Shown here one piece after another: positions 18,291 through 27,585 of a DNA stretch of 64,000 nucleotides. The notes beneath the pieces were generated by a model. That model worked only from the letters and a program-made list of their open reading frames with translations. It was not told the DNA's origin and ran no database searches. Where the stretch lies: contig NC_010581.1 in NCBI RefSeq assembly GCF_000019845.1, forward strand, positions 3,043,501 to 3,107,500, given 5' to 3'. Origin of the DNA: Beijerinckia indica subsp. indica ATCC 9039 (GTDB taxonomy: Bacteria; Pseudomonadota; Alphaproteobacteria; Rhizobiales; Beijerinckiaceae). Positions within the stretch are counted from its first letter, which is position 1, and every line of letters begins with the position of its first letter. Both the position numbers and the translations under genes were made by a program.

Positions 18291-19537
18291 GGCTTTTCCT
18301 TCCGCACCAAAATCTCGATCCGGCGATTGACCGAGGCGTTAGGATCTTCGCTATTTTTCAAATGTCGATCCGCATAGCCCTCGATATGCTCAACCCGCTT
18401 AGGATCGAGGCCCCCGCGAATCAGCATGTATTGCGCCATGAGCGCGCGCGACGTCGACAAGCGCCAATTGTCGTAGACACCATCCTTATAGGGGCGCCCA
18501 TCCGTATATCCTCTGATGATGACATTGCCCGTATGCGACTTCAGGATGCCAGCGACTTTTTCCATAATCTGGACGGTCTGCTTCTGCGGCTCCGAAGATC
18601 CCACCGCAAACATTGAATAAGTGACATCATCGGTAAGATTCAAAAGGACTCCTTCACTGGTGCTTTCCACTTCAATAATGGGAGTCGATGGAGCCGCTGA
18701 TATCTTTTTCTGCACACTGTTCAGTTCGCTTTTTATGCGGTTGAGTTCAGCAACCAGTTCCTTGCTATCCTCCTTAGGTGTTACGGAAAGCTGTGAGGAT
18801 GTTTCCCCATTCTGCAATTGGCCTTTCTTCTCTTCCCCGCCTCGTCCATTCATCTTATTCAGACGTTCACTGGTCACGGACGAAGATGACGCCGAATGAA
18901 CAGGTGCGGCATTGGCTGAGGCATGATCGACCGTCACGCCGCTCATACCCGTCGTCTTCACATCGGCAGGATCCGTTTCGTCTGAGGCAAAAGGAGCAGG
19001 CATCAAAGGCGCGAAAGGATCGCGGTAAACATCAGCGCCTTTATTCTCTACTTCCGCATCACTGGCCTGGAGATCGCTTGCCGGGGCTTTCAGCGGCGGG
19101 TTTAGTGTCTTGTCAGCGATTTCGGCAAGAACTGCATAGGGATCTCTGAACAGGACATCTTCGGAATATTTTGCCAATTTCGATTGCGGCAGCTGCGCCG
19201 TGTCAGGCTTGTCCGGAGATGAGCCTTCATTTTTTTCCTTTTCCGCCTCGGTAGACGATTTGGTCTTCGCTTCGCCGGCTTTCACTTCCTTCTCGGAGGG
19301 ATTGCGGAAACCCTTTTGCATCGGCGTCATATCAACGAGCTTGATCGGATTGAAATAACGGGCGATTGACGTCTTGGTTTTCTCATTCGCGGAATTGATC
19401 AACCATAAGACAAGGAACAGAGCCATCAAAGCGGTCATGAAATCGGCGAAGGCAATTTTCCATGCACCTCCATGATGCCCCCCCTCATGAGACACACGGC
19501 GCTTGATAATGACAATTTCATTATGATTTTCCGACAT
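18287..19537 (-). CDS. motB: Flagellar stator protein MotB
   Basis: 416 residues from the ATG at 19537, which follows a GGAGC ribosome site. One N-terminal membrane segment (AFADFMTALMALFLVLWLI) carries the proton-binding Asp of the FADFMTA motif. A long Ser/Lys/Glu-rich linker of more than 200 residues precedes a C-terminal OmpA-like peptidoglycan-binding domain (IIRGYTDGRPY, NWRLSTSRA, NRRIEILV). The extended linker is typical of rhizobial MotB, where MotC docks. The motA gene is not in this window. Translationally coupled to motC. Confidence 0.95.
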   Translation of the reverse strand: MSENHNEIVIIKRRVSHEGGHHGGAWKIAFADFMTALMALFLVLWLINSANEKTKTSIARYFNPIKLVDMTPMQKGFRNPSEKEVKAGEAKTKSSTEAEKEKNEGSSPDKPDTAQLPQSKLAKYSEDVLFRDPYAVLAEIADKTLNPPLKAPASDLQASDAEVENKGADVYRDPFAPLMPAPFASDETDPADVKTTGMSGVTVDHASANAAPVHSASSSSVTSERLNKMNGRGGEEKKGQLQNGETSSQLSVTPKEDSKELVAELNRIKSELNSVQKKISAAPSTPIIEVESTSEGVLLNLTDDVTYSMFAVGSSEPQKQTVQIMEKVAGILKSHTGNVIIRGYTDGRPYKDGVYDNWRLSTSRALMAQYMLIRGGLDPKRVEHIEGYADRHLKNSEDPNASVNRRIEILVRKEKP

Positions 19538-19539
19538 GT

Positions 19540-20172
19540 TCAATGCTCCAATGCATCTTCCAGGCATGAAATCCATGCGTGGATTTGTGTTTGGACTTCG
19601 GTTTTACCGGCAGTGATCCTGACTTCGTCAATATTTGTAGGATCAGTGTCTATCCGCTGCACCGGCATTGGTAAGTCTTTTGTCAGCACGTCGAGAATGT
19701 CTTTTGGCCCGCTCATGACGATCAACTGCTTGTTATTGTCTTGATACAAAGAGTCGATGATGCGCCTCAATTCAGAAAGAGCGTGATGCCGAATTTGATG
19801 TTCAAGGAAGGGTTTCAGAACATGCTCTACGCTATCGACGATATTGTTCTCAACGAGGTTCATCGCTGACAAAAACTCGTCTTTTAGAGAACGTGCAATT
19901 TGCTCCAACCAAAGAGTCTTGGCCTCACCAAAACGACGGTCGAATTCCTGCCGCTCTTGTGCAAGCCGAGCTTCCCCTTGTTTCAAGCCTTCCGTTAGTC
20001 CCGCCGCTTGTCCTTCTTCTCGCGCCGCGAGAAGTTTTGCGGAAAGATCATCCTCCCGCTCAATGTCTATATTCACGTCATGCTCCAGCACGCCAGCGGA
20101 GCCGCCACTATTATTTTTTATTTCAAGCGCGTTAAAGTCTCGGAGGAATTCACTGACGGGCCGCGTATTCAT
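19540..20172 (-). CDS. FliH-like flagellar assembly protein
   Basis: 210 residues from the ATG at 20172. An acidic N-terminus is followed by a long heptad-rich coiled coil (about 45-110) and a compact C-terminal domain, the layout of FliH/SctL export-ATPase regulators; a KDILDV segment and ITAGKTEVQTQIHAW end the protein. It overlaps fliF by 4 bp and ends 2 bp before motB. The sequence is divergent, so FliH function is inferred from architecture and position. Confidence 0.65.
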   Translation of the reverse strand: MNTRPVSEFLRDFNALEIKNNSGGSAGVLEHDVNIDIEREDDLSAKLLAAREEGQAAGLTEGLKQGEARLAQERQEFDRRFGEAKTLWLEQIARSLKDEFLSAMNLVENNIVDSVEHVLKPFLEHQIRHHALSELRRIIDSLYQDNNKQLIVMSGPKDILDVLTKDLPMPVQRIDTDPTNIDEVRITAGKTEVQTQIHAWISCLEDALEH

Positions 20173-21812
20173 ACTTCTTCCCCTTGGTGAATCCACTGCT
20201 TTAAGACAGCGGCCGCTTGCTGCTCGTCATACTCGACGATCTGTTCGAGCCGCTTCTGAGGTGTGTGTCTTGGCGTACTGGTCAAATCCTCGATAAGATT
20301 GGGTTCAGAAGGCGGCGACCAGACAGGCAAGGCCGGCGGTGCGTCATCATCCTCCAAGGCTTGGAATTCTTCCTCATCTCTCAGATCGATCGCTGTCGCG
20401 GTGCTTCGTGTATTCGCCAGAATGGCCTTGGTTGCCGGACGCAAGCCGAACCAGATGAGGAGGATCGCCACAACGAGGATCGTGGCCGCGTTGACGAGAT
20501 TGGTGGACTGACGCAGGAACATTTCACCGATGGATGGCGGCGGCTGCGGCTCGAGTTCATGACTTGGATCGATAAAGTCCACAGCCGAAATTTTGACGAT
20601 GTCTCCTCGCTCCTTATGAGCACCCGCCGCTGATGCGACCAACATCTCAATTTCGTTCATCTGCTTGGCTAACGCGTCCGGCGTGGGCTTTTCACCCAGG
20701 GAGGAGATCAAGCTCGCGCGATTGACAAGGACCGCCACGGACAGATTGTCGATTCCATAGCCGCCGCTGACGGTATTGACCACTTTTGAAGAGATTTCAT
20801 AATTGGTCAGTTCATCCCGTTTCTGGCTTTCCTCAGTCGATTGCTTGCCATCATCGGACCGTGCATTTTCCTGAGGAAGATTGCGTTCGACCGATGTCGG
20901 GGATTGGACCGTGGAGTTCTGTGAATTCTGATTCTGCCTTGTGACGTGAATGGAACGTTCGACCTTCGAATCGGGATTGTAGATCGTTTCATTCGTCTGT
21001 CGCTTATCGGTGTTGAGACGAGCCGCGACGCTGATCTGGAAATTGCGTAGACCCAAATAAGGCGTCAGAGTCTTTCTGATATTATCAATGATTTCCCGAG
21101 AGACCGCCTTTTCGAGCATGATCATGCCGCTGGGAGCGCCATCGACTGTATCGGCTCCAGATGCGAGCAGCACACCCTCCGTATTCAGAACCGTGACCTC
21201 TTCAACCGTCATGCCCGGGACGGCGGATGCGACAAGATGACGAATCGCCTTTGCCGCACTCGGATCATCGTTCGACTCCATTCGTACGACGACCGAAGCT
21301 GAGGGAGGTTGACGTGTCCGGCGAAAAGAGCCTTCATCCGGCATGACGATATGAACGCGCGCCGCTTTCACGCCATGCATGAGCTGGATCGTCCGGGCCA
21401 ATTCCCCTTCGAGGGCGCGCACACGGGTCACTTCCTGCATGAACGACGTCAGTCCCAAAGATCCGAGCTTGTCGAACAGTTCATTGCCAGCGTTCGGGCT
21501 ATTGGGCAGACCTTTTTCCGCTAGGAGCATGCGCGCTCTCGCCGTTTCCCCGAAGCGAACCAGCACGCTATTGCCGTCAGCATTGACATCAAAAGGAATA
21601 TCCGCCTCCTTGAGAGCGGAAGCGATCCGGCTGACGTCCTGCCTGTCCAGGCCAGAATAGAGGACCTCGAGCGCCGGCCGACTCAGGAAATATCCGGCTA
21701 ATCCCGTCATTGCGAAAACAGAAACGCCGACGACCGCAAGCGTGATCAGACGCTTCGTGCCAAGCTTCAGCAAATTCGCCCAGAGACGCTCGATTTGTTC
21801 TCGAACGGTCAT
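20169..21812 (-). CDS. fliF: Flagellar MS-ring protein FliF
   Basis: 547 residues from the ATG at 21812, preceded by a GAGGGGG ribosome site; the longer frame starts with TTG at 21824. Membrane segment at about 20-45, then the YscJ/FliF ring-building motif (LYSGLDRQDVSRIASALKE), a flexible region rich in Asn/Gln/Ser at about 290-340, a second membrane segment near 440-460 and a cytoplasmic C-terminal tail (LEQIVEYDEQQAAAVLKQW) that docks FliG. It forms the inner-membrane MS ring. First of the overlapping set fliF-fliH-motB-motC-fliK-transglycosylase. Confidence 0.96.
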   Translation of the reverse strand: MTVREQIERLWANLLKLGTKRLITLAVVGVSVFAMTGLAGYFLSRPALEVLYSGLDRQDVSRIASALKEADIPFDVNADGNSVLVRFGETARARMLLAEKGLPNSPNAGNELFDKLGSLGLTSFMQEVTRVRALEGELARTIQLMHGVKAARVHIVMPDEGSFRRTRQPPSASVVVRMESNDDPSAAKAIRHLVASAVPGMTVEEVTVLNTEGVLLASGADTVDGAPSGMIMLEKAVSREIIDNIRKTLTPYLGLRNFQISVAARLNTDKRQTNETIYNPDSKVERSIHVTRQNQNSQNSTVQSPTSVERNLPQENARSDDGKQSTEESQKRDELTNYEISSKVVNTVSGGYGIDNLSVAVLVNRASLISSLGEKPTPDALAKQMNEIEMLVASAAGAHKERGDIVKISAVDFIDPSHELEPQPPPSIGEMFLRQSTNLVNAATILVVAILLIWFGLRPATKAILANTRSTATAIDLRDEEEFQALEDDDAPPALPVWSPPSEPNLIEDLTSTPRHTPQKRLEQIVEYDEQQAAAVLKQWIHQGEEV

Positions 21813-21879
21813 GTGCCCCCTCAATCCTCTATGGATAAAACTTGACTGAAGATGCAGGGTGAAGCTTGCCTGAATATGA

Positions 21880-21923
21880 TCATGAAAAAGGCCGCGCTCT
21901 GAAGAGCGCGGCCTTTTTCATGA
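21880..21923. terminator. Strong bidirectional terminator after flagellin
   Basis: Perfect 20-bp arms (21880-21899 and 21904-21923) with a TGAA loop; the GC-rich core GGCCGCGCTC is flanked by A5 on one side and T5 on the other, so it can stop transcripts from both strands. It separates the flagellin transcript from fliF and explains how flagellin can be expressed at a different level. Confidence 0.9.
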
Positions 21924-21973
21924 AGACATCGAAACCAGACGGCCCGCTGGGGCCGTCTGGTCTTACGAAGGGA

Positions 21974-22879
21974 TTACTGGAACAGGCGCAGGATCAACTG
22001 GGTGTTCGAATTGGCGATGCTCAGAGCCTGGATACCCAATTGCTGCTGAACCTGGAGGGCCGCAAGCTTGGTCGAGGCTTCGTTCATATTGGCGTCAACG
22101 AGGGCACCAACACCAGACGTCAGCGAATCACTCAGATTGGAAATGAAGTTCGCCTGGACATTGATGTTGTTGGTCGTCGCGCCCAAGTAGCTACCAGCCG
22201 CGGTGACTTTGTCGATCGCCGACCCGACATCTTTCAAGATATTGGCGATATCACCGGCGGTCGCCGAGCTGATATCGAAGTTCAAAACCGACCCACCGGT
22301 GTAATTGGCACCAGCCTTGTCGAGAATGCCGACGGCGCCGCTGCTTGTGGCTGCATAGACACCATTTGCATCTGTGGTGAACAGAAGCGTATTGCTCGTG
22401 TCGATATTCAGGCTGCTAACGCCGTTGGTCGAATCATAGGAAGCAACAAACGACTGCGTGCTTGCGGCAGAGGCCGCAAGGAGATTGATGCCGTTGAACG
22501 TCGAAGACTGGCCGATGCTGATCAGCAGCTTCTGCTGCGTACCGATATCGTCCTGAATTTTCTGCTTATCAGCACCAGGGTTGGAGGCCTGCACAAGGTC
22601 CCGCTGGATCACCTGAAGAACGGAAACGGAATTGATCACGCCGTTGTTCATGGTCGAAACCAACTGGGCGCTGCCGGCAAGGGCGTCGGAGACAGCACCA
22701 AGCGCACCGACAGTCGACTTCATCTTGGTCGCGATCGACCAATAGGAGGCACCATCCGCCGCGCTGGAAATACGCTGGCCGGTTGAAATCTCACTTTGTG
22801 TTTTTTGCAAGGACTGCTGGGTCTGGCTGAGAACCTGCAGAGCCGTCATGGAGGAAGTATTGGTCAGAAGGCTAGACAT
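21974..22879 (-). CDS. Flagellin
   Basis: 301 residues from the ATG at 22879 (MSSLLTNTSSMTAL). The conserved N-terminal helical domain (about 1-140, with STGQRISSAADGASYWSIA) and C-terminal helical domain (STKLAALQVQQQLGIQALS, ending LRLFQ) enclose a short variable middle. Exported filament subunit without a signal peptide. It is larger in the open frame, but the first 42 codons are not flagellin-like. Rhizobial genomes usually carry several flagellin genes; only one is here. A strong terminator follows. Confidence 0.95.
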   Translation of the reverse strand: MSSLLTNTSSMTALQVLSQTQQSLQKTQSEISTGQRISSAADGASYWSIATKMKSTVGALGAVSDALAGSAQLVSTMNNGVINSVSVLQVIQRDLVQASNPGADKQKIQDDIGTQQKLLISIGQSSTFNGINLLAASAASTQSFVASYDSTNGVSSLNIDTSNTLLFTTDANGVYAATSSGAVGILDKAGANYTGGSVLNFDISSATAGDIANILKDVGSAIDKVTAAGSYLGATTNNINVQANFISNLSDSLTSGVGALVDANMNEASTKLAALQVQQQLGIQALSIANSNTQLILRLFQ

Positions 22880-23467
22880 TGTATGCCCCAAAAAATGATT
22901 TGAAAAAGAGGTGGGGACATACCGGATTTTCGCCGGTACAACAGAGCGGCCTGATGCCATTGGATCCAAACCAGGACCCAATCTGTCATGCATCTTGTCT
23001 AACAAGAGAAGCTTGCGCCGAGCTTAAATCAATAACTCGCATTCGAAGCATTTGGCATTTTCAGAAAAACGCCCTCACACAATCAGCGCGATCATCAGCA
23101 TAGTTTTGGCGCTTCGCGGTCTGGGCAAGAACCGGCCACCGCAGTTCATGTGCGGGAGATTCCGGCCCATACTCCGAGGCGACGCTCGCTATGAGTCATA
23201 CCCACGTCACAAGAATGCTTTCGCGTCCCGGACTGTTCTTCGCTCAGAGGGATCAAAGCTCCAGCATTTTGATTCTCCTTTTGAAATTATAAAGTTGCGA
23301 TGCATGAGGAAATATTAATAATTTTTATAGACAAACTCATTTGAAGTTCTGTACGTTCTGCGCTTCCCTACTCTTAGTCATCATGGTCCAGCGGGAAACA
23401 TCATCCGCCGTAGAGGCTCGCCTCACGCCGACCGACCAATATCCCTGTCGAAAACAGAACCATTGAA
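22880..23467. other. Long upstream region of flagellin, no gene seen
   Basis: About 590 bp between divergent flagellin and rhodanese genes. It holds the flagellin promoter and leader by position. Short open frames on the plus strand (for example 23052-23318) have no ribosome site and no recognisable product. The stretch 23270-23340 is AT-rich. I could not assign a promoter with confidence. Confidence 0.5.
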
Positions 23468-23528
23468 GGAACGCATTTTCTTGACGCACAGCACACCGGC
23501 TTCGCTCAAAAATGCTCTGTGAATCAGG
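23468..23528. repeat. RIME-like intergenic palindromic repeat, copy 2
   Basis: GAACGCATTTTCTTGAC, GGCTTCGCT, AAAAATGCTC and TGAATCAGG in the same order as at 13492-13570, but 15-20 nt shorter. It ends 7 bp before the rhodanese gene start, so it may contribute its upstream region. Confidence 0.65.
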
Positions 23529-23535
23529 CCCAGGT

Positions 23536-24771
23536 ATGACGACCATTGACGCCCGCTCTATCCGCCATGCTCTTTTGACTCGCAATGAGATCACGATCAT
23601 CGATCCGCGCGACGAGCATAGTTTCGCGCAAGGACACCCCTTGTTCGCCGCCCAGATTCCCCTGGAACGGATCGCCATAGAGGCGCCGACGCGGTTGCCG
23701 CGGCTTGATGCTCTTCTGGTCATTTATGATCAGGGAGAAGGGCTGGCGGAAAAGGCCGCCTCCGTCTTCAAAGGCTTGGGATACAGCGACGTGCGCCTTC
23801 TCGAGGGCGGCCTGCAGGCTTGGCGCGACGCCGGCTATGAATTGTTTCAGGACGTCAACAGCGCCTCCAAGGCCTTCGGTGAATTGGTGGAACAGCGGCG
23901 GCATACACCGTCTCTGCCGGCCCAGGAGGTCAAAGCCTTGATCGACGAGGGCGCCGATGTCGTCGTCCTCGACGCCCGCCGGTTCGATGAATATCGCACC
24001 ATGAGCATACCGACGGGCACCAGCGTGCCCGGAGCCGAACTTGTATTGCGGGCTGGCGCCCTCGCACCCGATCCACAAACGACGATCATCGTCAATTGCG
24101 CGGGGCGGACCCGCAGCATCATCGGCACGCAATCCCTGATCAATGCCGGTCTCCCTAATCCGGTGCGCGCACTCCGCAATGGCACTATCGGCTGGACCTT
24201 GGCCGGTCAATCGCTCGAAACGGGACAACAACGCCGCGCGCCCGCCGTTGAGGGCGATGCGGCGACACAAGCACGGTCCCGCACGCACGAGGTCGCCTAT
24301 CGCGCTGGCGTCAAATGGATCGATTCCACGGATCTCGCCGCATTGGCCGAGGAGCCAGGACGCACACTCTATCGTTTCGATGTGCGCCTGCCGGAGGATT
24401 ATGCTCTCGGACATATCCCTGGTTTTCTCAATGCTCAGGGCGGCCAGCTCGTTCAGGAAACGGATCATTTCGCGCCGGTGCGCGGCGCGAGGATCGTTCT
24501 CGCCGACGATCTCGGCGCGAGGGCCGAGATGACGGCCTCCTGGCTCGCCCAGATGGGGTGGGAGGTCTATGTCCTCTCCCCCGGCTATTCCGGCGAACTG
24601 GAACAAGGCCAAGGTGTGGCGCCTCCGCCGCGCGGTCCTGAGGGCCGCTACAAACGACCCTATGAAGGAACCGACAACAAAACCGAAGCCATGCAGGCTT
24701 ATCTCGATTGGGAATTCGGCCTGATTGCGCAGCTCCAGCGCGACGCGACGCATGGCTTTTTCGTCATCTGA
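23536..24771 (+). CDS. Multidomain rhodanese-like protein
   Basis: 411 residues with three rhodanese-like units. Unit 1 (about 1-105) has Asp in the active-site loop (IYDQGEG) in place of Cys. Unit 2 (about 120-230) carries the likely persulfide Cys188 in VNCAGRTRS. Unit 3 (about 255-370) has LADDLGAR, again lacking Cys. So one active and two inactive copies, as in other tandem rhodaneses used for sulfur transfer. No signal peptide. The following genes (luciferase-like monooxygenase and aldolase) run in the same direction and may form an operon concerned with organosulfur use, which is inference. Confidence 0.85.
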   Translation: MTTIDARSIRHALLTRNEITIIDPRDEHSFAQGHPLFAAQIPLERIAIEAPTRLPRLDALLVIYDQGEGLAEKAASVFKGLGYSDVRLLEGGLQAWRDAGYELFQDVNSASKAFGELVEQRRHTPSLPAQEVKALIDEGADVVVLDARRFDEYRTMSIPTGTSVPGAELVLRAGALAPDPQTTIIVNCAGRTRSIIGTQSLINAGLPNPVRALRNGTIGWTLAGQSLETGQQRRAPAVEGDAATQARSRTHEVAYRAGVKWIDSTDLAALAEEPGRTLYRFDVRLPEDYALGHIPGFLNAQGGQLVQETDHFAPVRGARIVLADDLGARAEMTASWLAQMGWEVYVLSPGYSGELEQGQGVAPPPRGPEGRYKRPYEGTDNKTEAMQAYLDWEFGLIAQLQRDATHGFFVI

Positions 24772-24844
24772 TTTTTCACAAGTGATTTTTCTCAAGGCGA
24801 GATGCCGCGACAAGCTTCACAGTAAAGACCGAGGAGAACGATCC

Positions 24845-25933
24845 ATGGGCGTCAAGTTCATCGGCTATATTGGTTTCAACAATACATCAGAGCTGCACAA
24901 TGGCGTGCGGCATCGGATCCTCGACCGCGATTATGTCAATGCAGCTGCCAAGGCACAGGAGGCCGGCGGCTTCGACCGGGTGCTGATCCCCTTCGGCTCA
25001 AATACCCCTGAGAGCCAGATCGTCGCCGCTCATGCGGCCGCCATCACGACCACGCTCGGCTTTCTCGTTGCGCATCGTCCCGGCTTCACCCAGCCGACGC
25101 TCGCCGCGCGTCAACTCGCGACGCTAGATCAGCTTTCGAACGGCCGCGTCGCCGTCCATATCATCACGGGCGGCGCCGATGACGAAATGGCGCGCGACGG
25201 CGATGTCGGCACCACCAAGGCTGAACGTTATGCCCGCACCGACGAATATCTTACCGTCTTGAAGGAAGAATGGAACGCGACACAGCCGTTCGATCATAGC
25301 GGCCGCTTCTATCAGGTCCGCGGAGCTCTCAGCGCCATCCATCCAACCAATCTACCCATCTTTTTCGGCGGCACTTCGGCCGAAGCCATCGATGTCGCGG
25401 GCCGTCATGCCGAAGTTTATGCGACCTGGGGCGAGACGCTTGAAGCCACGAGAGAAATCGTGGCTAGGGTCAAAGCTTCCGCCGCGCGTTACGGCCGCGA
25501 GGTCGGCTTTTCCCTATCGTTGCGTCCAGTCATTGCGGAAACGGAAGAAAAGGCCTGGCGCCGCGCCGACGACATCGTCGCGCAGGTCCGCGCCAATCGC
25601 GAAGCCTTGGGCCTGCCCATCAGCGGGCATCAGCCACCGAATGACGGCTCACGTCGCCTTCTGGAGACCGCCAGCAGAGCGCGACAGGATACGCGGCTCT
25701 GGACTGGCGTCGCACAATTGACCGGTGCCCAAGGCAATTCGACGGGTCTCGTCGGAACGCCGGAACAAGTCGCTCACGCCCTGCTCGACTATTACGATAT
25801 TGGAATCGATCATTTCCTGATCCGCGGGTTCGAACCGCTCGACGATGCGATCGCCTATGGCCGCGATCTTATCCCGCTCGTCCGCGAATTGGTGGCGGAG
25901 CGCGACAGCCGTCGTTTGGCCGTGGCGAGCTGA
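24845..25933 (+). CDS. LLM-class flavin-dependent monooxygenase (SsuD-like)
   Basis: 362 residues from the ATG at 24845 with a strong GAGGAGA ribosome site. A TIM-barrel luciferase-like fold: FIGYIGFNN at the start, the core strand LGFLVAHRPGF, RVAVHIITGG and a C-terminal region LVGTPEQVAHALLDYYDIG. This matches alkanesulfonate-type monooxygenases (SsuD) that use FMNH2 supplied by a partner reductase and release sulfite. The exact substrate is unknown; no reductase or ABC transporter lies beside it. The neighbouring rhodanese would fit sulfur metabolism. Confidence 0.88.
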   Translation: MGVKFIGYIGFNNTSELHNGVRHRILDRDYVNAAAKAQEAGGFDRVLIPFGSNTPESQIVAAHAAAITTTLGFLVAHRPGFTQPTLAARQLATLDQLSNGRVAVHIITGGADDEMARDGDVGTTKAERYARTDEYLTVLKEEWNATQPFDHSGRFYQVRGALSAIHPTNLPIFFGGTSAEAIDVAGRHAEVYATWGETLEATREIVARVKASAARYGREVGFSLSLRPVIAETEEKAWRRADDIVAQVRANREALGLPISGHQPPNDGSRRLLETASRARQDTRLWTGVAQLTGAQGNSTGLVGTPEQVAHALLDYYDIGIDHFLIRGFEPLDDAIAYGRDLIPLVRELVAERDSRRLAVAS

Positions 25934-25986
25934 AACAGCCGATCCCAATCTATTTTAGCATCTCGCCGCGAGAGGAAAAGCAGCCC

Positions 25987-26766
25987 ATGAATCAGATCAT
26001 TCGCAACGAGAAATTCCAGTTGCGTGCCGAACCGCCGCGCGCGACCTTCGAGGAAGAAAGACTCTATCGCAAACGCCGGCTGGCGGCCTCGTACCGGATC
26101 TTCGCCCTCAAGGGCTATGATCTCGGGCTCGCCGGCCACATTACCGCGCGCGATCCCGAATTTACCGATCGCTTCTGGGTCGCCCCGCTTGGTCCATGGT
26201 TTGGGCATATTCGCGTCTCCGATCTGGTGCAGGTCGATCATGGGGGCAATATTCTCGTCGGCGAGGGTCCGATCAATCAGGCCGGTTTCGCGATCCATTC
26301 GGAAATTCACAAAGCGCATCCCGATATTATCTCGGCGGCGCATTCCCATTCCGTTTACGGCAAGGCCTGGTCCACCTTGGGCCGTCTGCTCGATCCGATC
26401 AGTCAAGACAGTTGCTTCTTTTACGACAATCACGTGCTGTTCGACGATTTCACCGGCATTGTGCTCGACACATCGGAAGGTGCGCGCATTGCTGCGGCCC
26501 TCGGGGATAAACGCGCCGCCATTCTCCAAAATCACGGAATTCTCACCGTCGGCAAAAGCGTGGAAAGCGCGGTGGCGAGCTATATCGCCCTCGAAAATGC
26601 CTGCGAGACACAACTCCTCGCCGAAGCCGCGGGAACGATCAAGCCGATCAGGCCCGAAGTCGCCCGCCACACATCGGAGCAAATGCGCGGGGTCGATCCA
26701 GGCGCCTTCGGCTTTCGCCCCCTTTGGGAACGCATCCTTCGCGAGCAACCCGATTTTCTTGAATAG
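25987..26766 (+). CDS. Class II aldolase/adducin-family protein
   Basis: 259 residues. Zinc-ligand His residues appear in AAHSHSVYGKAW, with a third in ILQNHGILTVG; the N-terminal HITARDPE is the phosphate/oxyanion region of this fold. Relatives include fuculose-phosphate aldolase and decarboxylases; this longer type, with LAASYRIFALKGYD, is often annotated only as a class II aldolase. It lies 53 bp after the monooxygenase gene and before a terminator hairpin, so it ends that transcription unit. Substrate not predictable. Confidence 0.85.
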   Translation: MNQIIRNEKFQLRAEPPRATFEEERLYRKRRLAASYRIFALKGYDLGLAGHITARDPEFTDRFWVAPLGPWFGHIRVSDLVQVDHGGNILVGEGPINQAGFAIHSEIHKAHPDIISAAHSHSVYGKAWSTLGRLLDPISQDSCFFYDNHVLFDDFTGIVLDTSEGARIAAALGDKRAAILQNHGILTVGKSVESAVASYIALENACETQLLAEAAGTIKPIRPEVARHTSEQMRGVDPGAFGFRPLWERILREQPDFLE

Positions 26767-26792
26767 AGATCCTCGATCTTTGATCGCTGAAA

Positions 26793-26828
26793 AAGGAACC
26801 CGGCAATGAGATCATTGCCGGGTTCCTT
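26793..26828 (+). terminator. Terminator hairpin after the aldolase gene
   Basis: Long inverted repeat, AAGGAACCCGGCAATGA (26793-26809) with its reverse complement at 26812-26828, 27 bp after the stop codon. The T-tail is weak (CCTTGCATTTT), so termination efficiency is uncertain. Confidence 0.7.
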
Positions 26829-27585
26829 GCATTTTCCGATGCTCACACATTTCACACGGGCATTTGAAAACACATTCAGGCAAATAACAAAATTGTGTAT
26901 TCGTTCCGACAGTAGCCCATTCATTGAGACAGCCCTGCAATGAAACGGGCGCGAATTTGCCCTGCCGCCGCATGGATCGGCTCGCGGAAAAGAGTGATAT
27001 CCGTTTGAATCCCTTCGCAATCCAGAGCCGCTCCTTATCTTTTTTGCTTATCGCGGCTGGAGAACAGTCGTTAGGAGCGGGCGGACCAGGCGAGTGTCAT
27101 TCCCCCCAATTTATATAGGCCGAACGTATAATGGTGGAGTTCAGGCCAATTCGTTAAACCGCCCCAACCTTGTAGCAGTGCTTGTATCAAGGACAGGCAA
27201 GGTGAGTAGATTAATAATATGCAAGTCCTGAACGAGGTATTCGGCGATCCCTAAAAGATCACAAGCCCTCGAGTCGCGAACTGTGTAAGTCCGCAAAATA
27301 GCCTCAATACCAACTCATACTTCTTCTACTCTCCTTTCGTGTCCAGAATCTCAAGCCACCGGCTAAAGAGAAAATATCCGTCGCGCCAATAATACCAAGC
27401 CCCTTGATTACGACCTGTCGTCGTCAATGAAGCGGCTTGAGGATCACCCCGCTGTCGTGGGAGCCAAGTCTTAAAGGTCTCACTCACCGGGACTTGGTTA
27501 TAGAGCGATAACTTTCGATTTATACGCCATTCACAAAGGCACAGCACTTTGCAAATGGCGCTGATAAACGTGAAAAGGATTTCTC
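26829..27585. other. Intergenic region with possible gene remnant
   Basis: About 760 bp without a convincing gene. A minus-strand frame at 27326-27547 (73 codons) encodes an aromatic-rich peptide with GAWYYWRDGYFLFSRWLEIL; its composition looks protein-like, but it has no recognised family and could be a fragment of a lost gene. The right end carries the promoter of the fusion gene by position. Confidence 0.4.

Noticed and set aside
23524..24813. Long minus-strand open frame of 429 codons
   Set aside because: It mirrors the rhodanese gene, has no family features and no ribosome site; a high-GC codon shadow.
25855..26809. Overlapping frames on both strands over the class II aldolase gene
   Set aside because: Only the plus-strand frame at 25987-26766 has metal-binding motifs and correct length.
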